A DNA stretch of 64,000 bases. Origin: JASGMR01 sp963664675 (GTDB lineage: Bacteria > Thermotogota > Thermotogae > Petrotogales > Kosmotogaceae). Both the position numbers and the translations under genes were made by a program. Location of the stretch: assembly GCA_963664675.2 (NCBI GenBank), contig CAXXLB010000014.1, forward strand, positions 186,001-250,000, in the 5' to 3' direction. The notes below the pieces were generated by a model. It saw only the letters and a program-made list of their open reading frames with translations, did not search any database and was not told where the DNA came from. Shown piece after piece: positions 1 through 9,464 of the stretch (the first letter of the stretch is position 1; each line of letters opens with the position of its first letter).

Positions 1-990
1 GGAGGGGATCTGGGAGAATTTTCAAGAGGACAGATGGTTCCGGAATTTTCCAATGCTGTTTTTGACTCGGAAATAGGTGTTATAACGAATCCCGTTAAAT
101 CAGATTACGGATATCATTTAATTCTTGTAGATAACAAAACATCATTTGATACCCTTGAAGAATTTATGGAATTGGAAGCATATCCAGAATTTTTAGAAGG
201 TTATAAAAATACCCAGTTTGAAAAATGGATCGTTCGGTATAAAAATGAGAAAGATTTTTCAATTGAAATTTTGATTCCGGATATAAAATTGTATGCAGAA
301 TTTTTTAGCTCGGCTTCCAAACCGGAAAAAATCAGCGATTTTTATCAGGAAATTAAAAAGAAAGTATTCACAGACGATGGATCGATTAATGAAAATGCCA
401 CCAATTTCGAATTGGTAACATATATTCAAGTTGCGGATATGAACGGTGAAAGTGACTCGAAAATTTATAATGACGTGGTATTAAAGCTTTATGAAAGACT
501 TCCGGAAAATATCACGGTCGTTCAACTTGCTTACACTGCCTTCCCGGATTCTCCAGAGGTTATAGTGGGCTATGAAAGAATGAGACTCAATGATATTGAG
601 TCAATTCTCTATGATCCAAATGCATTACAGCAATATTTCAACATGTATGGAAACCAGCTTATAGATCTGATATATTATATTCTGGATGGTATAACAGAAA
701 ATGTTGATAAAATAGTCGATTCTAATGCCATGCCTGAAGTGCAGATAAAAGCTATTGATCTTGGGTTAGAGAGTTTAGAAATTTATTCTTTGCTCACGAA
801 CAATCCCGGTGAAAAAATTCTTAATTACAATGCGGAAATAGAACTGCTTGAAAAAAAGCTCATATTGACCGGAGACGAAACTATTAATGAAATGATAAAT
901 GAAGTTAATGGTTTAATTGAAGAAGCGAAAACATCAATTCAGGAAACAACTGAAGAATCCACTGATCTCACACCCGAAGCAACTAATTAA
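1..990 (+). CDS. PpiC/SurA-type peptidyl-prolyl isomerase, C-terminal part
   Basis: The reading frame is open from base 1, so the 5' end lies outside the window. The first residues read GGDLGEFSRGQMVPEF and continue to PVKSDYGYHLILV, the conserved second half of a parvulin (PpiC) rotamase domain. Such proteins are usually exported and help fold envelope proteins. After the domain (about the first 45 residues seen) come some 280 residues, mostly helical and acidic, with no motif I recognise, ending in a Thr/Glu-rich tail. The signal peptide and N-terminal half cannot be seen. Parvulin identity is clear from the motif; the exact subfamily (SurA, PrsA or PpiD-like) is not. A strong terminator follows the stop codon. 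Confidence 0.85.
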   Translation, partial: GGDLGEFSRGQMVPEFSNAVFDSEIGVITNPVKSDYGYHLILVDNKTSFDTLEEFMELEAYPEFLEGYKNTQFEKWIVRYKNEKDFSIEILIPDIKLYAEFFSSASKPEKISDFYQEIKKKVFTDDGSINENATNFELVTYIQVADMNGESDSKIYNDVVLKLYERLPENITVVQLAYTAFPDSPEVIVGYERMRLNDIESILYDPNALQQYFNMYGNQLIDLIYYILDGITENVDKIVDSNAMPEVQIKAIDLGLESLEIYSLLTNNPGEKILNYNAEIELLEKKLILTGDETINEMINEVNGLIEEAKTSIQETTEESTDLTPEATN

Positions 991-1008
991 AAATAAATAA
1001 AAAATAAG

Positions 1009-1045
1009 AAGAGTCTGTAACATTATTTGTTGCAGACTCTTTTTA
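1009..1045 (+). terminator. Rho-independent terminator after the PpiC gene
   Basis: An 11-bp stem (GAGTCTGTAAC pairing with GTTGCAGACTC, one G-U pair) with a short AT loop is followed by a T run. It ends transcription of the partial foldase gene. Confidence 0.9.
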
Positions 1046-1095
1046 TGTTAAAATGAATTATCTATTTGTTTAAAATAATCAAAGGGGGGATGAAA

Positions 1096-1686
1096 GTGCA
1101 GAATTTCTTTAAAGTTGATTTGAAGAAATTGAAAAAGTTCTGGTTGTTAACACTTATTCTTGGAATAGTACTCATTGTTATCGGTTTCATAGCGTTACTT
1201 TTTCCATTGATTGCAGGATTGGAATTCACAATAATAATAGGAATCTTTTTCCTGGTATTCGGAGCAATTAACTTTGTAAGGGTCTTTACAAGAAAGGGTG
1301 TTAGTTCAAAGGTATTGAGTGGGATATTAGCGGTTGTCTTTGTAATTATGGGTATAATGCTTCTTTCGCATTTGCTTGCAGGTGAAATAGCATTGACATT
1401 GTTCATGGGAATAGTTTTCTTTGTGGATGGATTTTTTGGAATTTTTTCAGCTTTTGATTTAAAAAATGTAGGGAATTCAAGCTGGGGATGGTTTTTATTT
1501 AATGCTATTCTGAGCTTATTGTTGGGGATAATAATAATATGGCAATGGCCGTGGGGTTCATTGGTTCTTCCCGGAATTCTTTTCGCAATAATACTCATAT
1601 CAAACGGCTTCTCATTCACAATGCTTTCTCTCAGTGCAAAGGGAATTAAAGATACTATTGAAGAAAAAAAGACCGAAGCAAAGTAA
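1096..1686 (+). CDS. HdeD-family (DUF308) membrane protein
   Basis: About 196 residues, nearly all in six hydrophobic segments arranged as three hairpins, with the GIVLIVIGFIALLFPL-type repeat typical of HdeD/DUF308 proteins. HdeD is linked to acid resistance in enterobacteria; the role elsewhere is unknown. The frame also has an ATG at 1066 and one at 1090, but a GGGGGG ribosome site at 1084-1089 abuts the 1090 ATG and lies six bases before GTG 1096, so I chose the GTG. The protein ends in a charged tail. It stands alone between two terminators. Confidence 0.8.
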   Translation: MQNFFKVDLKKLKKFWLLTLILGIVLIVIGFIALLFPLIAGLEFTIIIGIFFLVFGAINFVRVFTRKGVSSKVLSGILAVVFVIMGIMLLSHLLAGEIALTLFMGIVFFVDGFFGIFSAFDLKNVGNSSWGWFLFNAILSLLLGIIIIWQWPWGSLVLPGILFAIILISNGFSFTMLSLSAKGIKDTIEEKKTEAK

Positions 1687-1712
1687 TTAATAATTAAATA
1701 TAATAAAAATTT

Positions 1713-1745
1713 TAAGGGAGATGTATTTTATCTCCCTATTTTTTG
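1713..1745. terminator. Bidirectional terminator between convergent genes
   Basis: The perfect stem AGGGAGAT/ATCTCCCT has T runs on the plus side and A runs on the other, so it can serve both the HdeD-like gene and the convergent flavin reductase gene, whose last codons it overlaps. Confidence 0.85.
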
Positions 1746-2230
1746 TAAACATTCAAGATTTTCCCATAATATATGGTATGATAATCGTTTCCTTTGTAAA
1801 AAGTATTTATTAAATGATCGTTCAACAAATTAGGAATGAGAGGAGCCTTACCCACGATCTCACATTCATAATAAAGACCGCAGCCTTCAATAATTGGGCT
1901 CTGAACATTTTTTGACTTTCTTAACTTTAAAGAGCATTCTTTGAATTTATCATAATCTCTTCCAGATTTTGTTCCACAAAATATCAGTTCGTCTTTCAGA
2001 TTTTCGTCGAGTGGAATATTAACGGTAAAATCCTTTGCATTTTCTATGAGTTCATAAGTGTATCTTGATTTTCTGACCAAAACGGAGAAAACTGGAATAT
2101 TCCATTCATAACCAATATTTCCCCATGCGATTGTCATTGTATTTATCAATTCTCCGGACTTAACTGTCAAGAATGCCCCTTTTGTATGTAACCATTTAAA
2201 CCCCTTCTCGAAATTTTCAAGAAAATCCAT
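1736..2230 (-). CDS. Flavin reductase-family protein
   Basis: A 164-residue protein of the flavin reductase-like (FMN-binding split barrel) family. The N-terminal pattern of a Lys/Gly-rich beta strand, then TMTIAWGNIGYEWNIPVFSVLVR and FTVNIP, is typical of small FMN-binding proteins that reduce flavin with NAD(P)H or only bind it. ATG 2230 is preceded by GGGAGG at good spacing; an in-frame upstream ATG lacks a site. It is downstream of the OsmC gene but separated by a terminator. The substrate or partner cannot be told from sequence. Confidence 0.8.
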   Translation of the reverse strand: MDFLENFEKGFKWLHTKGAFLTVKSGELINTMTIAWGNIGYEWNIPVFSVLVRKSRYTYELIENAKDFTVNIPLDENLKDELIFCGTKSGRDYDKFKECSLKLRKSKNVQSPIIEGCGLYYECEIVGKAPLIPNLLNDHLINTFYKGNDYHTIYYGKILNVYKK

Positions 2231-2250
2231 TTTATTACCTCCCTGTGAAT

Positions 2251-2282
2251 AATAAAAAACTCCCCGCATAATGGGGGAGCTT
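2251..2282 (-). terminator. Terminator after the OsmC gene
   Basis: Read on the minus strand, a GCTCCCCC/GGGGAGT stem with a 7-base loop is followed by a T6 run. It lies just after the OsmC stop codon and before the flavin reductase gene. Confidence 0.88.
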
Positions 2283-2292
2283 TAAAAAAATA

Positions 2293-2727
2293 TTATTTCA
2301 AAACAACCTTCAACGGCGTAGGATTTGAAAGATTATCTGAAACTGGGCATCTGCTTTCGACAGCCTTTATCCACTTGTTTAAAGTTTCTTTATCTGCATC
2401 TGCCTCAACTTCAAGTTCAGCAACGATCTCTTTATAGCCCGCTCTTCCTTCGGTTGTTTTACCGAATAAGAAATCCGGATCCAAAGGACCACTTATGTTA
2501 ATTTTAAAACTTTTTAAAGCAAAACCCATTTCTTTTGCTATAAGATTTCCCATAACGTTCAAACATCCTGCAAGAGCCGCTAATACAAATTCAACAGGAT
2601 TTGCACCCTCGTCTTTTCCGCCCAATGCAGGAGGTTCATCTATAACCATACTGAAATTCCTTGCTTTTACAACGGTTTTTGTAGCATTTTCAGATACTGC
2701 TTTAATACTAAATTTTGTGTCTGCCAT
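2293..2727 (-). CDS. OsmC/Ohr-family peroxide reductase
   Basis: A 144-residue OsmC-fold protein. Two conserved cysteines are visible: Cys55 in LAALAGCLN and Cys127 in SRCPVSDNL, the peroxidatic and resolving pair that reduces organic hydroperoxides in the cytoplasm. The length is normal for the family. The ribosome site AGGAGTG precedes the ATG. It probably protects this likely anaerobe from oxidative stress. It may also belong to the broader OsmC group of uncertain substrate, since the Ohr-specific arginine cannot be assigned by eye. Confidence 0.9.
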   Translation of the reverse strand: MADTKFSIKAVSENATKTVVKARNFSMVIDEPPALGGKDEGANPVEFVLAALAGCLNVMGNLIAKEMGFALKSFKINISGPLDPDFLFGKTTEGRAGYKEIVAELEVEADADKETLNKWIKAVESRCPVSDNLSNPTPLKVVLK

Positions 2728-2849
2728 AAAAATATCACTCCTTTATCAATAAAATCCATAAAAATTATAATCCCAATTTTATTAAAGGGTATTAATAACA
2801 AATAAATCAATAATGAAATAACAGTTACTCATTTTGCGAAAAATAGAAG

Positions 2850-2855
2850 TATAAT
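2850..2855 (+). promoter_or_regulatory. -10 box six bases before the EEP-family start codon
   Basis: A perfect TATAAT ends six bases before ATG 2862 and no ribosome-binding site lies between them. If this is the promoter, transcription would start at or next to the ATG, giving a leaderless mRNA. No good -35 box is seen 16-18 bp upstream. Confidence 0.45.
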
Positions 2856-2861
2856 ACTGTT

Positions 2862-3608
2862 ATGAAAATAGTTAGCTATAACATTGCGTACTTTTCGGGG
2901 TTGACAGGAAAGAAATTCCATTATGTTTCGAAATTTCATAAAATGTTATTTCATTCAAAGAAAAAAATGAGTGAAATAATCGATTTTCTAAAGAAAGAAA
3001 AGCCTGATGTTGTCGGATTGATCGAAATAGACGGAGGTTCCATGAGAACACTGTATAAAAGCCAGCCTGAAAAAGTGGGAAAACAAATGGAATACAACAT
3101 GCTCTTCAACCAGAAATATGGAGAAAATAAAATAAAAACTAAAATACCTATACTTAAAAAACAGGGAAATGCATTTATGACCAGAAAAGGAATTGAAGAA
3201 TATGAATTTTTTTTATTACCGGTGGGCTTCAAAAGATTAGTAATAAGAATAAGATATGAGGGAATACAATTTTATCTTGTTCATCTGGCACTTTCAAAAA
3301 TGACCAGATCGATTCAGATTGATTTTCTCAGAAGGAAGATAAATAAAGAAGATAAAAATATAGTTCTTGGAGATTTCAACACTTTTAACGGAGAAATGGA
3401 ACTGAGAAAGCTGATTGAAGATTGTGACCTTAAAAATCCAAACGAGGAAAAAATCCCCACTCAACCATCCTGCAAACCGAAGCATATTTTGGATTATATA
3501 CTCGTATCGAAAGAAATAAAAGTAAAAAAATTTACGGTACCGTCATTACAATATTCGGATCATCTTCCAGTGATAGTAGAAATCTTTACAAAAGAGAAGG
3601 TAGATTAA
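2862..3608 (+). CDS. Endonuclease/exonuclease/phosphatase-family hydrolase
   Basis: A 248-residue protein with the full EEP (DNase I-like) motif set: Asn7 in SYNIAY, Glu55 in GLIEID, the GDFN motif at 170-173, Asp211 in LDYILVS and the terminal SDHLPV motif at 232-237. These residues bind Mg2+ and cleave a phosphodiester or phosphate ester. No signal peptide or extra domain is present, so it should act in the cytoplasm. The substrate is open: DNA, RNA, or a phospholipid or inositol phosphate are all possible in this superfamily. The gene stands alone and its start looks leaderless. Confidence 0.88.
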   Translation: MKIVSYNIAYFSGLTGKKFHYVSKFHKMLFHSKKKMSEIIDFLKKEKPDVVGLIEIDGGSMRTLYKSQPEKVGKQMEYNMLFNQKYGENKIKTKIPILKKQGNAFMTRKGIEEYEFFLLPVGFKRLVIRIRYEGIQFYLVHLALSKMTRSIQIDFLRRKINKEDKNIVLGDFNTFNGEMELRKLIEDCDLKNPNEEKIPTQPSCKPKHILDYILVSKEIKVKKFTVPSLQYSDHLPVIVEIFTKEKVD

Positions 3609-3699
3609 CGGTAAAATTGTCAATTTTATTAAAAATCATTTCGGAATTCTTCAAAAAAGAGAAAGTTAAGATTTTTTTGGCGGACTTTTCTTACACCTG

Positions 3700-4314
3700 T
3701 CATATTTTTGAGAGTTTTAATATTTCTTTTTCTCTTTTATTGGCCGTGTTTTCTATAAATTCTACTTTTTTCTCCATTTTTTCTCTGTAGTCTTCATCTT
3801 TTATTCCCGAGAGGTTTATTTTTACATTTAAAAGAGCGGATAAGATGGAACTTCTGAGCATTAAAGCCGCTACCAGTCCGTCTGATTCCGCATTTTTATT
3901 TCCATTTTTAACAACAAATTCTGCAGCATCAAATAATTCCAACGCTTTTTCCGCTATGTTCAGAGGAACTTCAATAGCTTTTTTATATGCTTTTTGTATT
4001 CTCTCTTTACGGTATTCCTTCTCTTCTTCTGTTGTTTTTGGTAATTTAAAGCAATCGAGAACATTCTGGAATGATTGACTGTCTTTATGTATGTCTTCCA
4101 GAAAATCGTTTCTTGCAGGTTTTGTTTGTTCGATTATTTTTTGCATCTGATCGTTAACCTGTAGATATTTCTTTTTCCCGATTGTCAGATTAGCAACCAT
4201 CTCTATCAGTGATGTTCCCAGTGAAGCACTCAAAGCAGCTACACTCCCACCACCGGGTACAGCATCCTTTGAAGCCAGCTTATCTATGAATTCATTGAGT
4301 TTTAATTCTTTCAT
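3700..4314 (-). CDS. Cyclodeaminase/cyclohydrolase-family protein (FTCD C-terminal-like)
   Basis: A 204-residue all-helical protein of the formiminotransferase-cyclodeaminase C-terminal family. The diagnostic segment is VPGGGSVAALSASLGTSL near the N terminus, followed by charged helices. Stand-alone members occur in folate one-carbon metabolism (methenyl-THF cyclohydrolase or formimino-THF cyclodeaminase). ATG 4320 abuts the AGGTGGG ribosome site, while ATG 4314 is at normal spacing, so I use the latter. It lies 11 bp after the inositol-phosphatase-like gene and is the last gene of that operon. Confidence 0.82.
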   Translation of the reverse strand: MKELKLNEFIDKLASKDAVPGGGSVAALSASLGTSLIEMVANLTIGKKKYLQVNDQMQKIIEQTKPARNDFLEDIHKDSQSFQNVLDCFKLPKTTEEEKEYRKERIQKAYKKAIEVPLNIAEKALELFDAAEFVVKNGNKNAESDGLVAALMLRSSILSALLNVKINLSGIKDEDYREKMEKKVEFIENTANKREKEILKLSKI

Positions 4315-4325
4315 TTTCATCCCAC

Positions 4326-5090
4326 CTATTCGTTTATTATATTAATTATTTCCTGTGTTACTTTACCATTTGAAAATATCATCTGTTCCGTTTGAAACGG
4401 AGTTATTTCTCTGCCACTCCAATCTGTTATCTCCCCTCCAGCCTCTTTGAGTATAAGATATCCTGCAGCAATATCCCATGGATGTATAGCCTTTACTATA
4501 AAAGCGTCGCAATATCCCGATGCAACATATGATGAATGCAATGCTGCCGCACCAAATAATCTCATTCTTCTGACTTTCCTATTGAATTTATTCAATAAAT
4601 TCAGCTTATCGAAATTGGAAATTCCAAACATAATAATACTTTTCTTTAATTCTGAATTTTCCGATACTTTTATTCTTCTTCCATTCAGGTAAGCCCCTTT
4701 TTCCTTTTGAGCATAAAATAACTCTCTTGTAATTGGATTTAAAACAAATCCGAATACAGGTTCATTATTTTCGTAATAGGCTATGGATATTGCAAAGAAG
4801 GGAATCCTATGAATAAAATTTACTGTGCCGTCTATGGGGTCTATTATCCAGATATTTTTATTTTTCCAATTTTTTATTTTGTCCATTCCATTTTCTTCCG
4901 CAAGAATTGAATCTTTGGGAAATTCCTTTTTTATTTTTTGAATTAAAAACTCTTGTAATTCAAGGTCAAACTGGGTTACCAGATCAAATTCATCTTTTTT
5001 TTCAGATATTTCTCTCTTTTCAAGATAGAAGTCTGTGAGCTTAAGTCCGGCTTCTTTTATTAAATTTTCAGTGAATTCAAATTTTTTCAT
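4326..5090 (-). CDS. Inositol monophosphatase-family phosphatase
   Basis: A 254-residue member of the Li+-sensitive Mg2+-dependent phosphatase family. From the chosen start, metal ligands are seen as Glu65-Glu66 (LAEEN), Asp84 and Asp87 (WIIDPIDGT) and Asp206 (HPWDIAAG). It removes phosphate from inositol phosphate or a related sugar phosphate such as fructose-1,6-bisphosphate. ATG 5090 follows GAGGAGG; upstream in-frame ATGs lie before that site. It is cotranscribed with the GH65 phosphorylase (29 bp gap), so the true substrate could be a hexose phosphate from that pathway. Confidence 0.88.
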   Translation of the reverse strand: MKKFEFTENLIKEAGLKLTDFYLEKREISEKKDEFDLVTQFDLELQEFLIQKIKKEFPKDSILAEENGMDKIKNWKNKNIWIIDPIDGTVNFIHRIPFFAISIAYYENNEPVFGFVLNPITRELFYAQKEKGAYLNGRRIKVSENSELKKSIIMFGISNFDKLNLLNKFNRKVRRMRLFGAAALHSSYVASGYCDAFIVKAIHPWDIAAGYLILKEAGGEITDWSGREITPFQTEQMIFSNGKVTQEIINIINE

Positions 5091-5119
5091 GATCCTCCTC
5101 ATATAATAATCAGTAATAT

Positions 5120-7413
5120 TCACTCATTTTTTAAAATCAAACTTCTCTTTTCTTTATTGAGTATTACTTTTTTATTCACATGTTTGAATTTTATTTTATT
5201 TCCCTTTATAAGTTCGTATGTTGTAGTTTCTTTATTTATTATAATATTTAATACATTGCTTTTATAGTTGATTGTGAAACAGAAGCTTTTCCATCTATCG
5301 GGTATATCCGGATTGAATGAAAGTTCATCTTCGTAGGTTCGCATTCCTGCAAAGCCGAAAACGACACAGAGCCATGATCCCCCCATAGAGGCGGTATGGA
5401 TTCCCCATTTTGAGTTGGAATGCTTATCATCAAGATCCGTTCTTACATTTTCAAAAAAATATTTGTATGAAAGCTTTTTTTTCTCCAACCTCGTTTCCCA
5501 CTATGCTGAATATACTCTTCGAAAGTGATGAATCGTGAGTGGTGATTGAATTGTAATAATGAAAATCTCTTTTTTTCTGTTTCAACGAGAACTTGTCACC
5601 ATGAAGAAACTGAGCGAGCACAACGTCGGCCTGTTTACATACCTGATATCTGTATATTACCAGAGGATGATAGTGTAGCAATAACGGAAACTTGTCTTTG
5701 GGAGTGTTTTCCAAATCCCATTTTTCTTTGTGAAGGAAAGAATCATCTTGCGGGGTTATCCCATTTTCTCCGACCTCCGGTAAGTAAATATTTTCGCTTA
5801 TTTTTTGCCATTCATCCACTTCCGTTTTTGATAATTTAATTTTTTTTATAATTTTTATATAATCATCTTTATAATTGTTTTCCAACAATCTTGATGTGTA
5901 TGCAGCATATTTCAAATGTTCTTTTGCCATCAGGTTAGTGTAATAATTGTTGTTTATGAGAGCCGTGTATTCATCGGGACCTGTTACACAGTTTATACAA
6001 TACTTGTCATTTCTAAGTGGATCTTTTGAACTCATCTCTTCCCATATTCTTGCCGTTTCGAACAACATTTCGGCACCATATTCTCTTAAAAAATCATAAT
6101 CTTCGGTTGCTTCTACATATTTTTTAAGTGCATGACAGATATCGGCATTTATATGAAATTGTGCGGTTCCCGCCGGATAATACGCTGAACTTTCTCTTCC
6201 GGATATGGTTCTCCATGGAAAAAGAGCTCCTTTTGTAAAAGCAAGTTCTCTCGCTCTTTTTCTTGCCTGTGGAAGAATATTATATCTGAATTTCAGAAGT
6301 TCTCTGGCTATTTTTGGATTCGTGTACAAAAAAAACGGAAACATGTATATTTCTGTATCCCAAAAATAATGTCCACTGTAGCCCTCACCCGATAACCCTT
6401 TTGCACAAATATTTGTTTTACCGTTTTTTCCAACATGCTGGAGTAGATTGAATAGATTAAAATTCAATCCCTGGCTGGTTTCAGGATCGCCTTCTATTTT
6501 TACCGATGAATTTTCCCAAAAGTTTTGAAGGTAGTCTCTCTGCATTTTCTTTGTTTCTTCAAAGTTCAGTTCGGCTGTTTTTTCAAAGCTTTCTTCTGAA
6601 TATTTCACTAAATCAGTTTTTTCTTCGAGCGGGAAAAAATAATAGCCTGTCTTTTTTTCGACGATCTTTTCCTGTCCTTCATTAAGAAAAAAAGTTGCGA
6701 CATGATTGTCATTTTCGAATTCTAATCCGGAACACTCTACCTTTTCTTCAATCACTATTGAAAGGTCACTGCTTTTTGTTTTATAGAGTTGTGTAAGACT
6801 TTTCTCGGCGACTTTTTGCTTTTCCAGGATAAGTATTTCGGTTGAATTACCGTTCTCTACCCGCGGGTCATTCGTTTTTTTCAAAGTTGTTGTTTTTCAG
6901 TTGTAATCCGGTTTTTAAATTTATTTCAGCAGAACCATATAACATTTTTATGGAAATCTTATAAATACAGAGATTTTTTTTAATAAAAGAAACTATTTTA
7001 AGTACCCTTAATCTGAATCTTTTTCCCAGACTAGTTTCATAGATCGTTTCTCTTTCAAGATATCCTTCTTTCATATTAAGGGTTCTTTTGTGCTCTAATA
7101 TCTTTGTCTTCCCTACTTTAATTTTTTCGCCGTCTACAGTCAATTCCATGTTATTTGAATCAACATTATTTATCATTATTTCCTTTTTTTCAGGATATCC
7201 ATAGGCCCATTCGCCGTATTTTATTCCAAATATTTCATAGAAGCCGTTTATAAATGTTCCCTTTTTATGAGGAAAATCTTCTGAATATCCTTCTATGAAA
7301 TTTCCTCTTATTCCCAGAAATCCGTTTCCTATAGTGAAGATACTTTCGTGAAGTTCGTTTTCCTTTTTTTCGATTTTTTTCTCATCTATTTTCCAGATAT
7401 TTGTACAGTCCAT
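5120..7413 (-). CDS. GH65 glycoside phosphorylase (kojibiose/trehalose/maltose type), frame broken twice
   Basis: Three overlapping frames together encode one GH65 protein of about 763 residues, a normal length. Visible signatures are FTIGNGFLGIRGNF near the N terminus, GYSGHYFWDTE, HINAD, the catalytic-acid motif VTGPDEY and GGSWLCVVFGFAGMR near the C terminus. The enzyme would cleave an alpha-glucoside with phosphate to give beta-glucose 1-phosphate plus sugar; the disaccharide cannot be assigned by eye. The frame is lost in two homopolymers (A7 and A8 on the coding strand; T runs at 6875-6881 and 5475-5482). Removing one base from each restores it. The start is ATG 7413 after GAGGTGG. It is divergent from an MFS transporter. 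Confidence 0.85.
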
Positions 7414-7470
7414 TCTTCCTGACCACCTCATTTACTTCTTACAATATATTATCATAAAAAAATTAACAGT

Positions 7471-7499
7471 TTTAAAAGGTCCATCCCATATTGTATAAT
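7471..7499 (+). promoter_or_regulatory. Sigma70-type promoter for the MFS gene
   Basis: TTTAAA at 7471-7476 and a perfect TATAAT at 7494-7499 are separated by 17 bp. The ribosome site AGGAGTG and ATG 7519 follow. Confidence 0.6.
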
Positions 7500-7518
7500 A
7501 AATTTCAGGAGTGTATTT

Positions 7519-8662
7519 ATGAAGAAAAAAAGTATCTTTTTAGAATCGAAATTTCTATTTGTCAATTATTCCATTTTGGCATTGACCGCTATTTTGAGTC
7601 AGTTTTATAAATTCAGGGGCTTTGGTGATTTTCAGATAGGTGTACTGAATGCTGCATTGCCTGTTATGGCATTGATAACCAACGCTCTGTGGTTTAAAAT
7701 TATTGAAAAGTTTCAGGTAAAAAAACTCATCGCTCTTTTAAGTATTTTTTCATTTTTGACTATTTGGGGAATTTATTTGAGTGATAGTTTTATTTCCGAA
7801 TTGGTTTTTGTATCGATTTCAGCCTTTTTTTTTATGGGAATCCTGCCACTCTCTGAGTTGGTTGTCATCAGATCAATAAAAGCTAAAGGTCAGGATTTTG
7901 GTAAAGTAAGACTTTGGGGAACTATAGGATTTTCCATTATTTCAATAACTACCGGATTTCTCCTGAATATAAGTTATTTTATGCTTTTTATAGTTTTCGG
8001 GGCCGTATTTTTATCGATTTTTTTGTTCAATTTCAAAATTAAAATTCAAAAGCGTGATGAGAATATAAATATTAAGAAAAGAGAAAGTGGTTCTTTTAAG
8101 GTCTTTGTTCTCATGCTGATTTTCGGGTTTTTTCTAAATTCTGTGAATGCTTTCAATATGGTTTTTTTACCCGTTTATATTATGCAAAATAATTATCCCA
8201 CTGCAGTTTCGGGAATTGCAATTTCTTTGATGGGGTTATCTGAGATTCCGTTTTTATTTTTTTCCAGGAGAATAATCAAAAGGGTTGGACATTTAAATTT
8301 ATTATTTATTTCACTACTCACAATGTCAGTCAGAATTCTTCTGACCCCACTTGTTAGGATCCTTCATTCTGCTCATCGCTTTGCAAATTCTTCACGGAGG
8401 CACATTTATAGTCATGTACTTCACCATTCAGAACTATATACATTATAATTTGAATGAAAAAGATACTAACAAAGGACAGATGCTTCTATGGATGACCTTA
8501 CAGGGATTCAGTTTCTTTTCCGGATCTTTCTTCGGAGGAATATTAACCGAGAGAATCACCATTGCAAATTCGTATTATTTGTTGGGATTCTCCTCCCTGC
8601 TTATTTCTGCTGTTTTGCTTTTGATAATAATTGTCAGAAAAAAATTTTTGTCAAGGGCTTAA
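7519..8662 (+). CDS. MFS_1-like transporter, frame broken once
   Basis: Two frames combine into one transporter of about 380 residues with roughly twelve membrane helices. The motif DFGKVRLWGTIGF in the middle of the N-terminal half is characteristic of the MFS_1-like group (LacY/HcaT/nucleoside-proton symporter relatives). The frame is lost at the C4 run 8345-8348; dropping one C joins LLT to HLLGSFILLIALQILHG and carries the protein to the stop at 8662. It lies divergently from the GH65 phosphorylase, so a disaccharide substrate is a reasonable guess but not shown. The ribosome site AGGAGTG precedes the ATG. Confidence 0.8.
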
Positions 8663-8672
8663 AGAACCTAAT

Positions 8673-9464
8673 TCATTTTGAATATGACAGATCGTATCTC
8701 AGAAAATCCAGAACCGTCTCTGCTGCAACTACAGGTTTTTCACGATGAAGCGAGTGAGTACATCCTTTTATCTGAATCAGCCATGCCCCTGGAACGAGTG
8801 CTGCCAACTCAAGAGAAGAATCTATACCGACTACAGTATCATCAGTTCCGATAAGAAGCATTATATCGTTTTTAATTTCCGGATATTTTTCTAGCGGTGC
8901 GGACCATGAAAGATTTGCATTCATCTGTTTTTGAACCGTTACAGGTATATCCGTTGAATCGGAAGCGAAAGACAGATCCACGTCATTTCCACTTATTCCG
9001 GTTGCATGCCATACAACTTTGTTAACCATCTGAGGGTATTCCAGTACGGTAATCTGAGCGAGAACACTACCCATTGAATAACCAAAAACATTTGGTTTAT
9101 TTATTTCCAATATTTCAATCAAACCCTTTATATCTTCAACTAATTGTGCATAAGTGTAATCTGCATCATTGTCGGAAGTGTAACCCATTCCTCTGTTGTC
9201 GAAGAGAATTAACTGATTGGTTGCCGAAAGTATATCTATGAATGTCTGATCCCACTGTGACATTTCCATGCCGAGACCGCATATCAAAAGTAGCGGATCA
9301 CCCTGCCCTAACAATTTATAACCAATTTGAATTCCATTAACTTCAACACTGTAAATTGCATTTCCATTCACGTCATTTTCAACAAAATTTCCTTTGTATT
9401 CTACTGCTGCGAATGAGAAAATCACCATAATCAAAATTAATAAAACTGACAGATACCTTTTCAT
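8673..9464 (-). CDS. Exported alpha/beta hydrolase
   Basis: A 263-residue alpha/beta hydrolase with an N-terminal signal peptide (hydrophobic LSVLLILIMVIFSFA, then an Ala-rich cleavage region). Counting from the upstream ATG, the nucleophile elbow GYSMG places Ser132, a probable acid is Asp210 or Asp211 (IGTDDTVV) and the base is His239 (GCTHSLH). The FDNRGMGYT segment is the usual oxyanion-side signature of the epoxide hydrolase/esterase-like group. It should work outside the cytoplasmic membrane on an unknown ester-like substrate. ATG 9470 abuts the GGGGGG ribosome site; ATG 9464 has normal spacing and is used here. It converges on the MFS gene with an 11-bp gap. Confidence 0.88.
   Translation of the reverse strand: MKRYLSVLLILIMVIFSFAAVEYKGNFVENDVNGNAIYSVEVNGIQIGYKLLGQGDPLLLICGLGMEMSQWDQTFIDILSATNQLILFDNRGMGYTSDNDADYTYAQLVEDIKGLIEILEINKPNVFGYSMGSVLAQITVLEYPQMVNKVVWHATGISGNDVDLSFASDSTDIPVTVQKQMNANLSWSAPLEKYPEIKNDIMLLIGTDDTVVGIDSSLELAALVPGAWLIQIKGCTHSLHREKPVVAAETVLDFLRYDLSYSK

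Noticed and set aside
1062..1619. Long minus-strand open frame (185 codons) opposite the HdeD-like gene
   Set aside because: It is antisense to a clear membrane protein, lacks a ribosome site, and its Pro/Ile/Thr/Lys-rich composition is a shadow of hydrophobic codons on the other strand.
3608..3700. Terminator between the EEP and cyclodeaminase genes
   Set aside because: The only inverted repeat (TAAAATTG/CAATTTTA near 3611) is purely AT and has almost no loop.
5451..6884. Programmed ribosomal frameshifting at the A7/A8 runs of the GH65 gene
   Set aside because: The needed shift is +1 (skip one base), not the -1 shift typical of A-rich slippery sites, and no stimulatory structure is seen. 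Similar breaks in unrelated genes favour sequence errors.
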